Part shown: positions 7,962-14,868 of the stretch, piece by piece | Layout: each line of letters begins with the position of its first letter | Position numbering within the stretch: the stretch's first letter is position 1 | Origin: CALCKU01 sp964607445 | GTDB lineage: Bacteria; Pseudomonadota; Alphaproteobacteria; Caulobacterales; Maricaulaceae | Direction of reading: 5' to 3' | DNA length: 19,788 bases | NCBI GenBank assembly: GCA_964607445.1 | Contig: CAZSKN010000042.1 | Span: 1 to 19,788 of the forward strand | The notes under the pieces: generated by a model | Told to the model about the DNA's origin: nothing | The model's input: only the letters and a program-made list of their open reading frames with translations | Databases searched by the model: none | Program-made: the position numbers and the translations under genes

Positions 7962-8294
7962 ATGATAAATATAATAAAAACCGGTTTAATTTCGATATCG
8001 ATCCTCGCAGTTTCAGCCTGTGCAACTTCAACAACACCCAAAAACACTGAAACGCAAGTTAATGCCCCAAAGACAGAAACAACAATAGTTTCAAAACCGG
8101 CAATTGTCGCCAAAGTTGATAATGCAATCGATGGTGAGAAAAAGATTTGCAAACGCAGCGTTCCCACGGGATCAAGATTTACAAAAAAAATCTGCATGAC
8201 CAAAAACGAATGGGATGCAATACGAGAAACCGCGAGACAATCTACGCAAGACTTCCAACGCAAAGGTGCCGGCAATACGGTTCCGGGGAGTTAA
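7962..8294 (+). CDS. Small lipoprotein with paired-Cys GSR/EWD motif
   Basis: A 110-residue predicted lipoprotein. The signal peptide 'INIIKTGLISISILAVSAC' ends in the lipobox V-S-A-C, so Cys20 would be lipidated. A Thr/Lys-rich linker (about 21-60) leads to a C-terminal domain with 'ICKRSVPTGSRFTKKICMTKNEWDAI' spread over about residues 67-92. The Cys-(x)n-TGSR-(x)n-Cys-x-T-x-x-x-W pattern recurs in small proteins of Caulobacter, sphingomonads and Hyphomonas relatives, but its function is unknown. The two Cys could pair in the periplasm. The frame is open from 7836, but ATG 7962 is chosen because TAGGA sits six bases before it and the lipoprotein signal begins there. It stands alone, divergent from the oxidoreductase and convergent with the MATE gene. 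Confidence 0.75.
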   Translation: MINIIKTGLISISILAVSACATSTTPKNTETQVNAPKTETTIVSKPAIVAKVDNAIDGEKKICKRSVPTGSRFTKKICMTKNEWDAIRETARQSTQDFQRKGAGNTVPGS

Positions 8295-8493
8295 AGCTCG
8301 TTTCTAACGCAGGCTTTCGGTGTTTTAAAATCTAGAGATGAACCGCAAATCTCCAATGGCCTCTTAAGATAGACCGCCCTATCCTTTAGCTATGTGCAAT
8401 AACAAATGCGCGAAAGTTTACGCAGCAAGACCTTATACGATCATGGCACTGATGAACAAAACCAGAGTATAAATTTATGTCGTATACGGCTAG

Positions 8494-9873
8494 CTAATGG
8501 GTCTTAGCCGTCATAGGGGCATGTTTTAATGTCCAAACAAACGCTAAAAATCCCGAGAGAAGATTGGCAATGGCAACTCCAAAAAATGCCCCTGTAAGCC
8601 CAAAATACTGCACGCCAATATAAATACATACGACATAGAGCAAAAGCGACCGGGCAACGGTGTAAACAAACCCATATATAGGCCGTCCCAAAGCGTTTAA
8701 CCCAGCGGCACTCACGAAAACAAATCCATAGGCGAAAACGGTAATCGGTACGATATAGAAATAAGGTATAGCCTTGGCTATGACGATAACATCTGGGGTA
8801 AATACCGATACAATAGGTTTGGCAAATAGCACGAGCAAAAGAGCCGAAAACGTGCCCCAAACACAACATATAAGATAACAAAAGATAAACGTACCCCGAA
8901 CACGTTCCGTCAATCCAGCGCCGCCGTTTTGCCCTGTAATCGCGCCGATGCAGCCCGAAAGCGCATATAGCATAGCGACAGACAGCATTTCCGCCCGACC
9001 GGCAATCGTAAAGGCTGCAACGTCCTCAACCGTCAAAAACCGGGCAATAATCGCAACAGCTAAGGTTGCCCCGATAGGTACAATAATATTGGTTCCCGCC
9101 GCGGGCAATCCTACACGCGCCACAACCCCCCAGGCCCGTTTTATAGACCCTAGTGTCATACCCGCTAAAGTAATGGCCCGGCGTTGAAAACCGACGAAAT
9201 AAAACGCCACAATCGCGCCTACAGAATATCCAATAAAAGTTGCCAAAGCCGCACCTTGCACTTCCAATCGTGGGAAGGGGCCCAGACCAAAGATTAAAAA
9301 GGGATCGACAATTATGTTCACAACAGCTCCGACAATCATGAATGAGCTTGGCAGAGCGGCTTCACCTCGCGCCCGAAGAATATTCGAACATAAAATTGTC
9401 GCGGAAACGAGTATCAGACCCGGCAAAGAAATACGCAAATAACTTGTCGCCATGTCCTTAATTTTACCTTCGGCACCCATGAGATTTAAAACATGAGGTA
9501 AAGTCATAATCATGATCGTTATCAAAAGGATCATAACCAAAAGCGCGAGTAAGATAGCGGCTGCACCGCGTCGTCTAGCTTTCTCTATATCTTTTTCACC
9601 CATAGCACGGGATACGGCAGATAAAGTTCCAGCGCCTAATCCGATATTTGCACTATTACCGATGAACGTAAGTGGATAGGCAAACCCAACGGCGGCCAAC
9701 GCCAACACCCCCAAATTCGGAATATCAGGATCGGTTAGGCGGCCAAGATAAATCGTATCGATAACGCCGGCTGACATCAGTGCTATAATGGCCACAGTTG
9801 AAGGCCCCAGCATACGCAATACATGCGCTGAGATCTTTCCCTGTGTCAAATCCATAGATTGCTTTTGCGTCAA
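8494..9873 (-). CDS. MATE family efflux transporter
   Basis: Inner-membrane multidrug/toxin extrusion transporter, 459 residues with about 12 membrane helices. Such proteins export cationic or other small molecules in exchange for H+ or Na+. The two MatE halves are visible: the first contains 'STVAIIALMSAGVIDTIYLGRL', 'NIGLGAGTLSAVSRAMGEKD', 'LRARGEAALPSSFMIVGAVVNIIVDPFLIFG'-type segments around residues 165-200, and the second contains 'GRAEMLSVAMLYALSGCIGAITGQNGGAG'-type segments near 290-320. Typical MatE proteins read QNxGAG at the last site; here it is QNGGAG. The start is taken at TTG 9873, because AGGG lies seven bases upstream. ATG 9855, six codons later, is the alternative. Substrate and regulation cannot be read from the sequence. 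It is divergent from the sigma-factor gene across 236 bases. Confidence 0.9.
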   Translation of the reverse strand: MTQKQSMDLTQGKISAHVLRMLGPSTVAIIALMSAGVIDTIYLGRLTDPDIPNLGVLALAAVGFAYPLTFIGNSANIGLGAGTLSAVSRAMGEKDIEKARRRGAAAILLALLVMILLITIMIMTLPHVLNLMGAEGKIKDMATSYLRISLPGLILVSATILCSNILRARGEAALPSSFMIVGAVVNIIVDPFLIFGLGPFPRLEVQGAALATFIGYSVGAIVAFYFVGFQRRAITLAGMTLGSIKRAWGVVARVGLPAAGTNIIVPIGATLAVAIIARFLTVEDVAAFTIAGRAEMLSVAMLYALSGCIGAITGQNGGAGLTERVRGTFIFCYLICCVWGTFSALLLVLFAKPIVSVFTPDVIVIAKAIPYFYIVPITVFAYGFVFVSAAGLNALGRPIYGFVYTVARSLLLYVVCIYIGVQYFGLTGAFFGVAIANLLSGFLAFVWTLKHAPMTAKTH

Positions 9874-9966
9874 CGCATCACCCTAACATCTGGTCACATC
9901 ACTGAATTCGACTGTCCTAGACCAAAACATTCCCGAACGATACTTGTATATTATGATTTGAAAAAT

Positions 9967-9984
9967 AGATCATATTCTTGATCT
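9967..9984. promoter_or_regulatory. 6-bp inverted repeat between MATE and sigma genes
   Basis: AGATCA (9967-9972) and TGATCT (9979-9984) form a perfect inverted repeat with a six-base spacer. It lies in the divergent intergenic region 106 bases upstream of the transporter start and 126 before the sigma-factor start, a suitable place for a dimeric repressor of either gene. The same gap also holds AACACAAA twice (about 9987-10005). No regulator gene is adjacent, so the assignment rests only on symmetry and position. Confidence 0.3.
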
Positions 9985-10109
9985 TCAACACAAAATTTAA
10001 CACAAATGTTACTGGAACATGGCGCAGCTTTCATGTCGTCTATTGTTTTGATATCATTAAACCGTCATAGATGAGTATCTGAAATTGTGAGAGTAGAATT
10101 ACAGCCTTC

Positions 10110-10658
10110 ATGTCAGCGTCCGAAAACGATAAAGATTTATTAGCAAAAATTGCGACTGGCGATAAAGACGCAATGAAAACAATTTATCAACGTTATAGCG
10201 GTCCTATATACCACTTTGCGCGAAACTGGCTTTCTGATCCGAATGACGCGGCCGATATAGCTCATGAAACCTTTCTAGAAGTTTGGCATAAATCTGATAG
10301 GTTCGAAGGACGTTCGGCTGCTAAGTCTTGGATATTTTCGATAGCCAAGAACAAATCCATTGACCGTAATCGTAAGCGATCACGCCTGATTTATAAAGAT
10401 ATAGATACTGAAATTCCTGATGATGTCCCAGACCCTGAAGATTTGATGCAAGCCTCCCAAAACAGCGAAGCCTTGCGCGCATGTGTTAAGCACCTCAGCC
10501 CGTCACATCGTATCGTGATCCATCTCGCCTTCTTCCAAAACCTGAATTATAAAGATATTGCCGAGATTGAAAACTGTCCGGTTGGAACCGTTAAAACCCG
10601 TATATTACATGCAAAGAAATTACTCATGCATTGTATAACGGCTAAAACGAAGCTCTAA
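10110..10658 (+). CDS. ECF-type RNA polymerase sigma factor
   Basis: A 182-residue group 4 sigma factor that would direct RNA polymerase to a small set of envelope genes. Region 2 spans about residues 24-92: 'YQRYSGPIYHFARNWL', 'DAADIAHETFLEVWHK', then the -10-recognition segment 'AAKSWIFSIAKNKSIDRNRK'. Region 4 spans about 117-172, with 'LRACVKHLSPSHRIVIHLAF' and the helix-turn-helix 'NYKDIAEIENCPVGTVKTRI'. There is no C-terminal extension. ATG 10110 fits the domain start, although the ribosome site is weak. The gene is convergent with its presumed anti-sigma factor, 35 bases away, instead of co-transcribed with it as in most ECF pairs. A GGAAC (10014-10018) and CGTC (10037-10040) pair lies upstream, but its spacing is wider than in the shared local promoter. 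Confidence 0.93.
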   Translation: MSASENDKDLLAKIATGDKDAMKTIYQRYSGPIYHFARNWLSDPNDAADIAHETFLEVWHKSDRFEGRSAAKSWIFSIAKNKSIDRNRKRSRLIYKDIDTEIPDDVPDPEDLMQASQNSEALRACVKHLSPSHRIVIHLAFFQNLNYKDIAEIENCPVGTVKTRILHAKKLLMHCITAKTKL

Positions 10659-10693
10659 CGCCTCTCCTCACAATTTGCTTTATTCTATCGACC

Positions 10694-11305
10694 TTAATCG
10701 GGCGTCGCCGTTTCTATAACGCTCGACTGTTGAGCATATATACGCATAGCCTTTGCGCGCTGTTCTGTAGTGGCAAATCGTACCGTATATAATCCAAGGG
10801 GGCTGGGGCCTGAAATGATTTCAGCATGGCTGGCGTGTAAAACTTCTCGTAAATCCGCTTCACTCGCCTCAGGGTTAAATCCAATTATAGCCCCAACATA
10901 ATCTTGCGAGGTTGAAGAGACCGTCACATAACGGGCGTTTTCATTAGCCTGTGTCGACTTTTGTATCAAAAGAGCCCCTTGACCCACGGATAGGACCGCC
11001 AAGGCCATAGCCGCATATCGCCAGAACTTTGGCGTCGCCGGATATTTCGGGGTTTGCGACTCTCCACTTTGATCCGGCATAAAAGCGTCAATGTCCCGAT
11101 TTAATCTAGACCACCCAAATTCGCCCGGTTCAAAATCATCTGCATCCGCCTTTAGGTTTTCAGATAATTTTGTTAAAAACTCGAGTTCAGCCCTTAAGTG
11201 CGCATTCTTGTTCAAAGCCGATTCAAAATATGAGGTCTCCGCGGATGACAAGCGCCCTTGCAAGTAATCCGGAAGTAAATCATATAAATTTGTATCTTCA
11301 TTCAT
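10694..11305 (-). CDS. Membrane anti-sigma factor with prodomain-like C-terminus
   Basis: A single-pass inner-membrane protein of 203 residues, presumed to hold the convergent ECF sigma factor inactive. The N-terminal cytoplasmic part (1-75) begins 'LYDLLPDYLQGRLSSAET', the usual helical anti-sigma opening, but lacks the HxxxCxxC zinc site. One hydrophobic helix lies at about 94-115. The periplasmic part (116-203) contains 'EASEADLREVLHASHAEIIS' followed by 'GPSPLGLYTVRF', a beta-alpha-beta pattern resembling subtilase prodomains and matching the N-terminal region of the S8 protease encoded 1.6 kb away. ATG 11305 has GAG upstream. A TGAACCTTT/ACGAC element 70-95 bases upstream suggests that the sigma factor activates its own inhibitor. 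The anti-sigma role is inferred from architecture and neighbourhood. Confidence 0.82.
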   Translation of the reverse strand: MNEDTNLYDLLPDYLQGRLSSAETSYFESALNKNAHLRAELEFLTKLSENLKADADDFEPGEFGWSRLNRDIDAFMPDQSGESQTPKYPATPKFWRYAAMALAVLSVGQGALLIQKSTQANENARYVTVSSTSQDYVGAIIGFNPEASEADLREVLHASHAEIISGPSPLGLYTVRFATTEQRAKAMRIYAQQSSVIETATPD

Positions 11306-11375
11306 TAAGCGGTCTCAATTCTTGCGCGGTAATCATAATATGTTGCAAAAAAATTTATCACATTCGTGTTACTAT

Positions 11376-11400
11376 GTCGTTTCAAATCTATAAAGGTTCA
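11376..11400 (-). promoter_or_regulatory. Putative ECF promoter of the anti-sigma gene
   Basis: On the minus strand, TGAACCTTT (11400-11392) is followed after 11 bases by ACGAC (11380-11376). That gives GAACC-N15-CGAC, one base shorter than the two other local copies. An A-rich tract lies immediately upstream of the -35 part. The predicted start would give a leader of roughly 60 bases before ATG 11305. Confidence 0.5.
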
Positions 11401-11443
11401 TTTTTTTTTTGTAAAATTCCTCACTTGCTTTAAAATAAAACAC

Positions 11444-11461
11444 GGGCGAAGATCAACGCCC
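11444..11461 (+). promoter_or_regulatory. Small hairpin in the porin leader region
   Basis: GGGCG (11444-11448) and CGCCC (11457-11461) form a five-pair GC stem with an eight-base loop, 55 bases before the porin start. A perfect eight-base palindrome, ATGATCAT, follows at 11478-11485. These may be an operator or leader structure for the porin gene. Nothing else recognisable occupies the 210-base divergent gap besides the anti-sigma promoter. Confidence 0.25.
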
Positions 11462-11515
11462 AATCCGTATGGTCATTATGATCATATCTAATGATATTGT
11501 GGGACACCGTTATTT

Positions 11516-12853
11516 GTGAAATATTTCCTCACAATCAATTTTATCATGATGTTCGGGTACACCCTTTCTATTGGTTCTATTGCACAGGCTCAGCATGTCT
11601 TGGTGGCGCCTAAAAACGGCCCGGATTCCAACCCACCAAACTCTGTGACCCAAAAACAGCAGACCCTATCTCCTATCACCCCGACACCATATACCAAAAC
11701 AACCAAATTGGCGCCGCGCCTGATCGGAAACTTACGCCTACGCTATGAAAATGTTGACCAAGATGACATCCCAAACGCCGCCAATGCGCTGACCTTGAGA
11801 TATCGGGGTACGCTCGAAACAGATATTGGTTTTAACTCGACTGTACTTGGCGAAATTGAAGCTATAGGCGCTATTGTGACAGATTTTAATGACGGGTCAG
11901 GAAATAGACCTGACCGCCCTGTCATCCCTGAACCCGACGGTATTGAAGTTAACCGGCTACAAGTGTTAACGCAAATAAATCCTAACCTGCGGATAACATC
12001 AGGTCGGCAACGTATCATTATTGATGATGAACGTTTCATAGGAGGGTTAGCCTTTCGTCAAAATGATCAGACCTTTGACTCTATTCGTATCAATACAAAA
12101 ATTCTGGATGATGTTCTTATTGATGCAGCTTATATAGGCCGAACACAGCGCATTTTAGGCAAAAATAATCCTTTGGGAGAGTTCAAAGGTGATAGTTTCC
12201 TTATTAATATCAATGCCCCCTCCCCGCTGGGTCGAATATCCGCGTTTCACTATGCATTGGATCTGGAAGCCGGAACCAATCTATCCCCCAATTTAGGTCC
12301 AAACGATGCGTCTGTTCAAACAACTGGTCTGCGTCTTATTGGTCGACGACATTGGCAAGATTGGGGCGTGATCTGGGAAGGCTCTTATGCATGGCAATCC
12401 GATCATGGTGATAGCCAACTCGACTTTAACACTGACTATGCTCTGGCCGCATTGAACTTGAACCGCGGTGCGGCGAGTCTGGATTTGCGCGCCGAAATTC
12501 TTGGGAGTGATCAAGGGCGCCAAGGCTTTCAAACGCCGTTAGGAACTTTGCACAAATTCCAAGGTGCCGCTGATATCTTTTTACGCACACCCAATGCGGG
12601 ACTCCGGGACTTTTCAACCGGCCTCAGTTGGCAGTTTGACCCGATAGGTCCGTTTACGGGGATAAAAGCAAATGCCACTTACCATTGGTTTGAATCTGAT
12701 GTGGGCAATCATGATCTTGGAACAGAAATCGATTTGTCTTTCGGTGCAAAATATAATCGTGTCGGTTTTGCCATTGACTATGCCTATTATAAAGCAAATC
12801 AATTTTCGGTCGATACACGTAAGATATTTCTAACCACCCGCTACCCATTTTAA
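11516..12853 (+). CDS. Alginate-export-family outer-membrane porin
   Basis: Predicted beta-barrel outer-membrane protein of 445 residues related to the AlgE-type 'alginate export' family, whose members serve as polysaccharide or solute channels. A signal peptide of about 25 residues ends A-Q-A before Gln26. A Pro/Thr-rich spacer follows, then the family's barrel pattern: 'LRLRYENVDQDDIPNAANAL', 'LTLRYRGTLETDIGFN' and 'INPNLRITSGRQRIIIDDER', with 'FIGGLAFRQNDQTFDSIRI'. Amphipathic strands run to the terminal 'KIFLTTRYPF', whose final Phe is the usual outer-membrane assembly signal. GTG 11516 is chosen because it begins the signal peptide; the next ATGs (from 11546) would remove half of it. Its substrate is not evident, and the polysaccharide genes are 4 kb away. 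It is divergent from the anti-sigma gene and 56 bases before the protease gene. Confidence 0.85.
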   Translation: MKYFLTINFIMMFGYTLSIGSIAQAQHVLVAPKNGPDSNPPNSVTQKQQTLSPITPTPYTKTTKLAPRLIGNLRLRYENVDQDDIPNAANALTLRYRGTLETDIGFNSTVLGEIEAIGAIVTDFNDGSGNRPDRPVIPEPDGIEVNRLQVLTQINPNLRITSGRQRIIIDDERFIGGLAFRQNDQTFDSIRINTKILDDVLIDAAYIGRTQRILGKNNPLGEFKGDSFLININAPSPLGRISAFHYALDLEAGTNLSPNLGPNDASVQTTGLRLIGRRHWQDWGVIWEGSYAWQSDHGDSQLDFNTDYALAALNLNRGAASLDLRAEILGSDQGRQGFQTPLGTLHKFQGAADIFLRTPNAGLRDFSTGLSWQFDPIGPFTGIKANATYHWFESDVGNHDLGTEIDLSFGAKYNRVGFAIDYAYYKANQFSVDTRKIFLTTRYPF

Positions 12854-12869
12854 AAATATCAGTTTTTTT

Positions 12870-12895
12870 TGAACCTTTACAATAGATGGGACGAC
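12870..12895 (+). promoter_or_regulatory. Putative ECF promoter of the S8 protease
   Basis: TGAACCTTT (12870-12878) follows a run of eight T and precedes ACGAC (12891-12895) by 12 bases, giving GAACC-N16-CGAC. The motif is shared with the autotransporter and anti-sigma genes. Because its -10 part overlaps the upstream ATG at 12886, translation probably begins at ATG 12910, leaving a very short leader. Confidence 0.6.
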
Positions 12896-12909
12896 ATAAG
12901 AGCGAAGTC

Positions 12910-14100
12910 ATGAGAAAATCAATGCCACATTTATTACGTTCTATTGTATTAGGGTTATCCGCAATATGTATATTGACGGCTTGCGAAACCTTCAATCTTG
13001 AAACGCCGAGCGCTGAAATCATCAATGATGGAACCCGCGACCTTGTTGATAATTCTGACGTGATTGCGGTTGTTAATTCTGTTGATTCAGCCGATCTTTT
13101 AGAACGCAAAGCGGCAAGACGAGGCTATAGCCTCCAAAGACGCGAAACGCTCCCCGGGCTCGGATTTGTTATGCTGACATTTAAAGCGCCTATTGGTTTA
13201 TCAACAAATGTTGCCAGTCGCGAGTTAGAAAAATTAGAACCTCATGCGACGGCGGGGCAAAACCATAGATACACATTACAGGCTGTCAAATCCCGCGACC
13301 TTACGCATGGCCGTCTCTATGCCGACAAACTTATTTCCTGGCCAGCAAAGGGGTGTCGGGCAAGTTTGGCAATTGGTATGATTGATGGTGGCATTGACCT
13401 TTCGGCCACCGGCCTGTCAGATTCCAATATTGTCATCAAGAACTTTACTAAAACCGCAACCAGCGCCGGCGCAATTGAACACGGTACGGCGATTGCCGAA
13501 CTTTTAATCGGCAAAGGCCGCTTAATCGATACAACATTATATAGTGCTGTCGTCGTTTCAGACGATCCGGACACGCAATCCAGCTCGGGCGTGGAAGAAC
13601 TTTTAAGAGCCTTGGACTGGATGCAAAGCTCGGGTGTTAAAATCGTCAATATCAGTCTAGCCGGACCTTACAATAAAACACTTGACCGGGCAATACAGCG
13701 CGCCTCGAAGCGCGGCATGATATTGGTTGCTGCTGTTGGAAACGACGGCGCTAACGCAAATCCGCGATATCCGGCCGCGTTTGAAAATGTCATAGCTGCC
13801 ACGGCTATTGATAGTCACCTAAAAATTTACGACAATGCGGTTCACGGCACGCATGTAGACTTTGCTGCACCGGGGGTCGAGGTTTTCATTGAGACCCAAA
13901 ACCGGTATATTTCAGGTACGTCAGTCGCGACCCCCTTTATTACCGCCCGTATTGCCAGCGATCTGGATATCAAAGCTGATGCCAATCTTGAAAATGTCCG
14001 TAATCTACTCAAACAAAATGTTTTGGATCTCGGCGTATCCGGCCAAGATTCTGTCTATGGTCATGGTCTCATTAAAAGCGAAACCCATTGCCAACACTAA
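12910..14100 (+). CDS. S8 family (subtilisin-like) serine protease, lipoprotein
   Basis: A 396-residue predicted periplasm-facing subtilase. The signal 'HLLRSIVLGLSAICILTAC' carries the lipobox L-T-A-C, so Cys25 would be lipidated. Residues about 45-125 form a prodomain-like region ('SADLLERKAARRGYSLQRRE' then 'LPGLGFVMLTFKAP'). The catalytic domain has the complete set: Asp159 in 'IGMIDGGID', His191 in 'EHGTAIAELL', oxyanion Asn278 in 'AAVGNDGA' and Ser338 in 'SGTSVATPF'. ATG 12910 is preferred to ATG 12886, because a promoter-like ACGAC (12891-12895) lies between them and the lipoprotein signal starts here. Neighbours suggest a role in envelope stress signalling or in processing a surface protein such as the autotransporter; no target is proven. 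Confidence 0.88.
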   Translation: MRKSMPHLLRSIVLGLSAICILTACETFNLETPSAEIINDGTRDLVDNSDVIAVVNSVDSADLLERKAARRGYSLQRRETLPGLGFVMLTFKAPIGLSTNVASRELEKLEPHATAGQNHRYTLQAVKSRDLTHGRLYADKLISWPAKGCRASLAIGMIDGGIDLSATGLSDSNIVIKNFTKTATSAGAIEHGTAIAELLIGKGRLIDTTLYSAVVVSDDPDTQSSSGVEELLRALDWMQSSGVKIVNISLAGPYNKTLDRAIQRASKRGMILVAAVGNDGANANPRYPAAFENVIAATAIDSHLKIYDNAVHGTHVDFAAPGVEVFIETQNRYISGTSVATPFITARIASDLDIKADANLENVRNLLKQNVLDLGVSGQDSVYGHGLIKSETHCQH

Positions 14101-14207
14101 GTTGTCTCTTATCCATGTATGTCTTTAAGGCATAACCTCTAAATACACTCAAGCTTGCTCACCGCTTTTTAAACATTCATACTCTCGCATCCGCTCAATT
14201 GGCATCT

Positions 14208-14307
14208 NNNNNNNNNNNNNNNNNNNNNNNNNNNNNNNNNNNNNNNNNNNNNNNNNNNNNNNNNNNNNNNNNNNNNNNNNNNNNNNNNNNNNNNNNNNNN
14301 NNNNNNN
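14208..14307. other. Assembly gap (100 N) inside transposase remnant
   Basis: Exactly 100 undetermined bases, a conventional scaffold placeholder whose length need not be real. The flanks do not overlap visibly. The transposase frame left of it on the minus strand breaks at 'KKQISL', where IS1182 transposases normally continue for well over 200 residues, so the missing sequence could be far longer than 100 bases. Confidence 0.95.
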
Positions 14308-14715
14308 TAGGGATATTTGTTTCTTAGAAGACGCTGCTATCTCATCCTTCAACTGTTTCAGTTCAGACATCTTTTCACGCATGGATGATATCTTTTCCTT
14401 GAGGCGTTCAGTCTTCGCATCTGCCGTATCACTTTCATGTAAATCAGTGGCATCAAGGGATTGAAGATAGCATTCAATGGACTGTTCGATTTGGCCGATA
14501 CGCCGCGTGAGTTTTCCCTTAGTGAAGTTCTTCTCACGGGCATTGACGGCCTTGAATTTAGCCCCATCAATGGCGACCATTGTGCGAGCAAATAATCCAA
14601 GCTCACGGCATAGAATCACGAACTGACGACAGGCCATTTGTATCGCAGAGCCATTCTCTTTCCTGAAGTCAGCGATAGTTTTGAAGTCTGGAGCCAACTT
14701 GCCCGTTAGCCACAT
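14308..14715 (-). pseudogene. IS1182-type transposase fragment
   Basis: Internal part of a DDE transposase. The run 'MWLTGKLAPDFKTIADFRKE', then 'MACRQFVILCRELGLFARTM', 'VAIDGAKFKAVNAREKNFTK' and a charged coiled-coil stretch ending 'SSKKQISL' matches the middle of IS1182-family transposases, including the first catalytic Asp in 'AIDG'. The N-terminal portion is missing: a TAA stands six codons before the first Met (14733-14735). The C-terminal half is lost in the 100-N gap. The short stretch beyond the gap (14149-14207) keeps an open frame but shows no recognisable transposase end. No terminal inverted repeats were found. The remnant sits between the protease and the autotransporter promoter. 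It may be a dead insertion sequence, or a complete one misassembled because it is repeated elsewhere. Confidence 0.75.
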
Positions 14716-14799
14716 AAGCCCGTCATTTTGACTTTATCCCAATTTACATAGCCTGTAACATATTGAATATATTAGGTTTTAAATTTTTGTAAAAAATTT

Positions 14800-14825
14800 T
14801 GAACCTTTTTCTCTCCTCATACGAC
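14800..14825 (+). promoter_or_regulatory. Putative ECF promoter of the autotransporter
   Basis: TGAACCTTT (14800-14808) is followed after 12 bases by ACGAC (14821-14825), giving GAACC-N16-CGAC, identical in spacing to the protease promoter. An A/T-rich tract precedes it and could act as an upstream element. The predicted leader is about 37 bases and carries a strong AGGAGA ribosome site before GTG 14869. Confidence 0.6.
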
Positions 14826-14868
14826 TGAAATTAGTAACCAAAAAATTAACTCATATTAGGAGAGACTT

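Noticed and set aside
8434..8486. TATACGA ... TCGTATA inverted repeat between the lipoprotein and MATE genes as a terminator
   Set aside because: The arms are only seven bases with a 39-base loop and no T run. It is likely chance in a convergent gap.
10014..10040. GGAAC plus CGTC pair upstream of the sigma gene as an autoregulatory promoter
   Set aside because: The spacer is 18 bases, and neither half matches the shared TGAACCTTT/ACGAC element. It could be an EcfG-like stress promoter, but one weak match is not enough to call.
14149..14207. Stretch left of the first gap as the transposase C-terminus
   Set aside because: The frame continues only because N codons are read through. The residues do not resemble the end of IS1182 transposases, and the true gap length is unknown.
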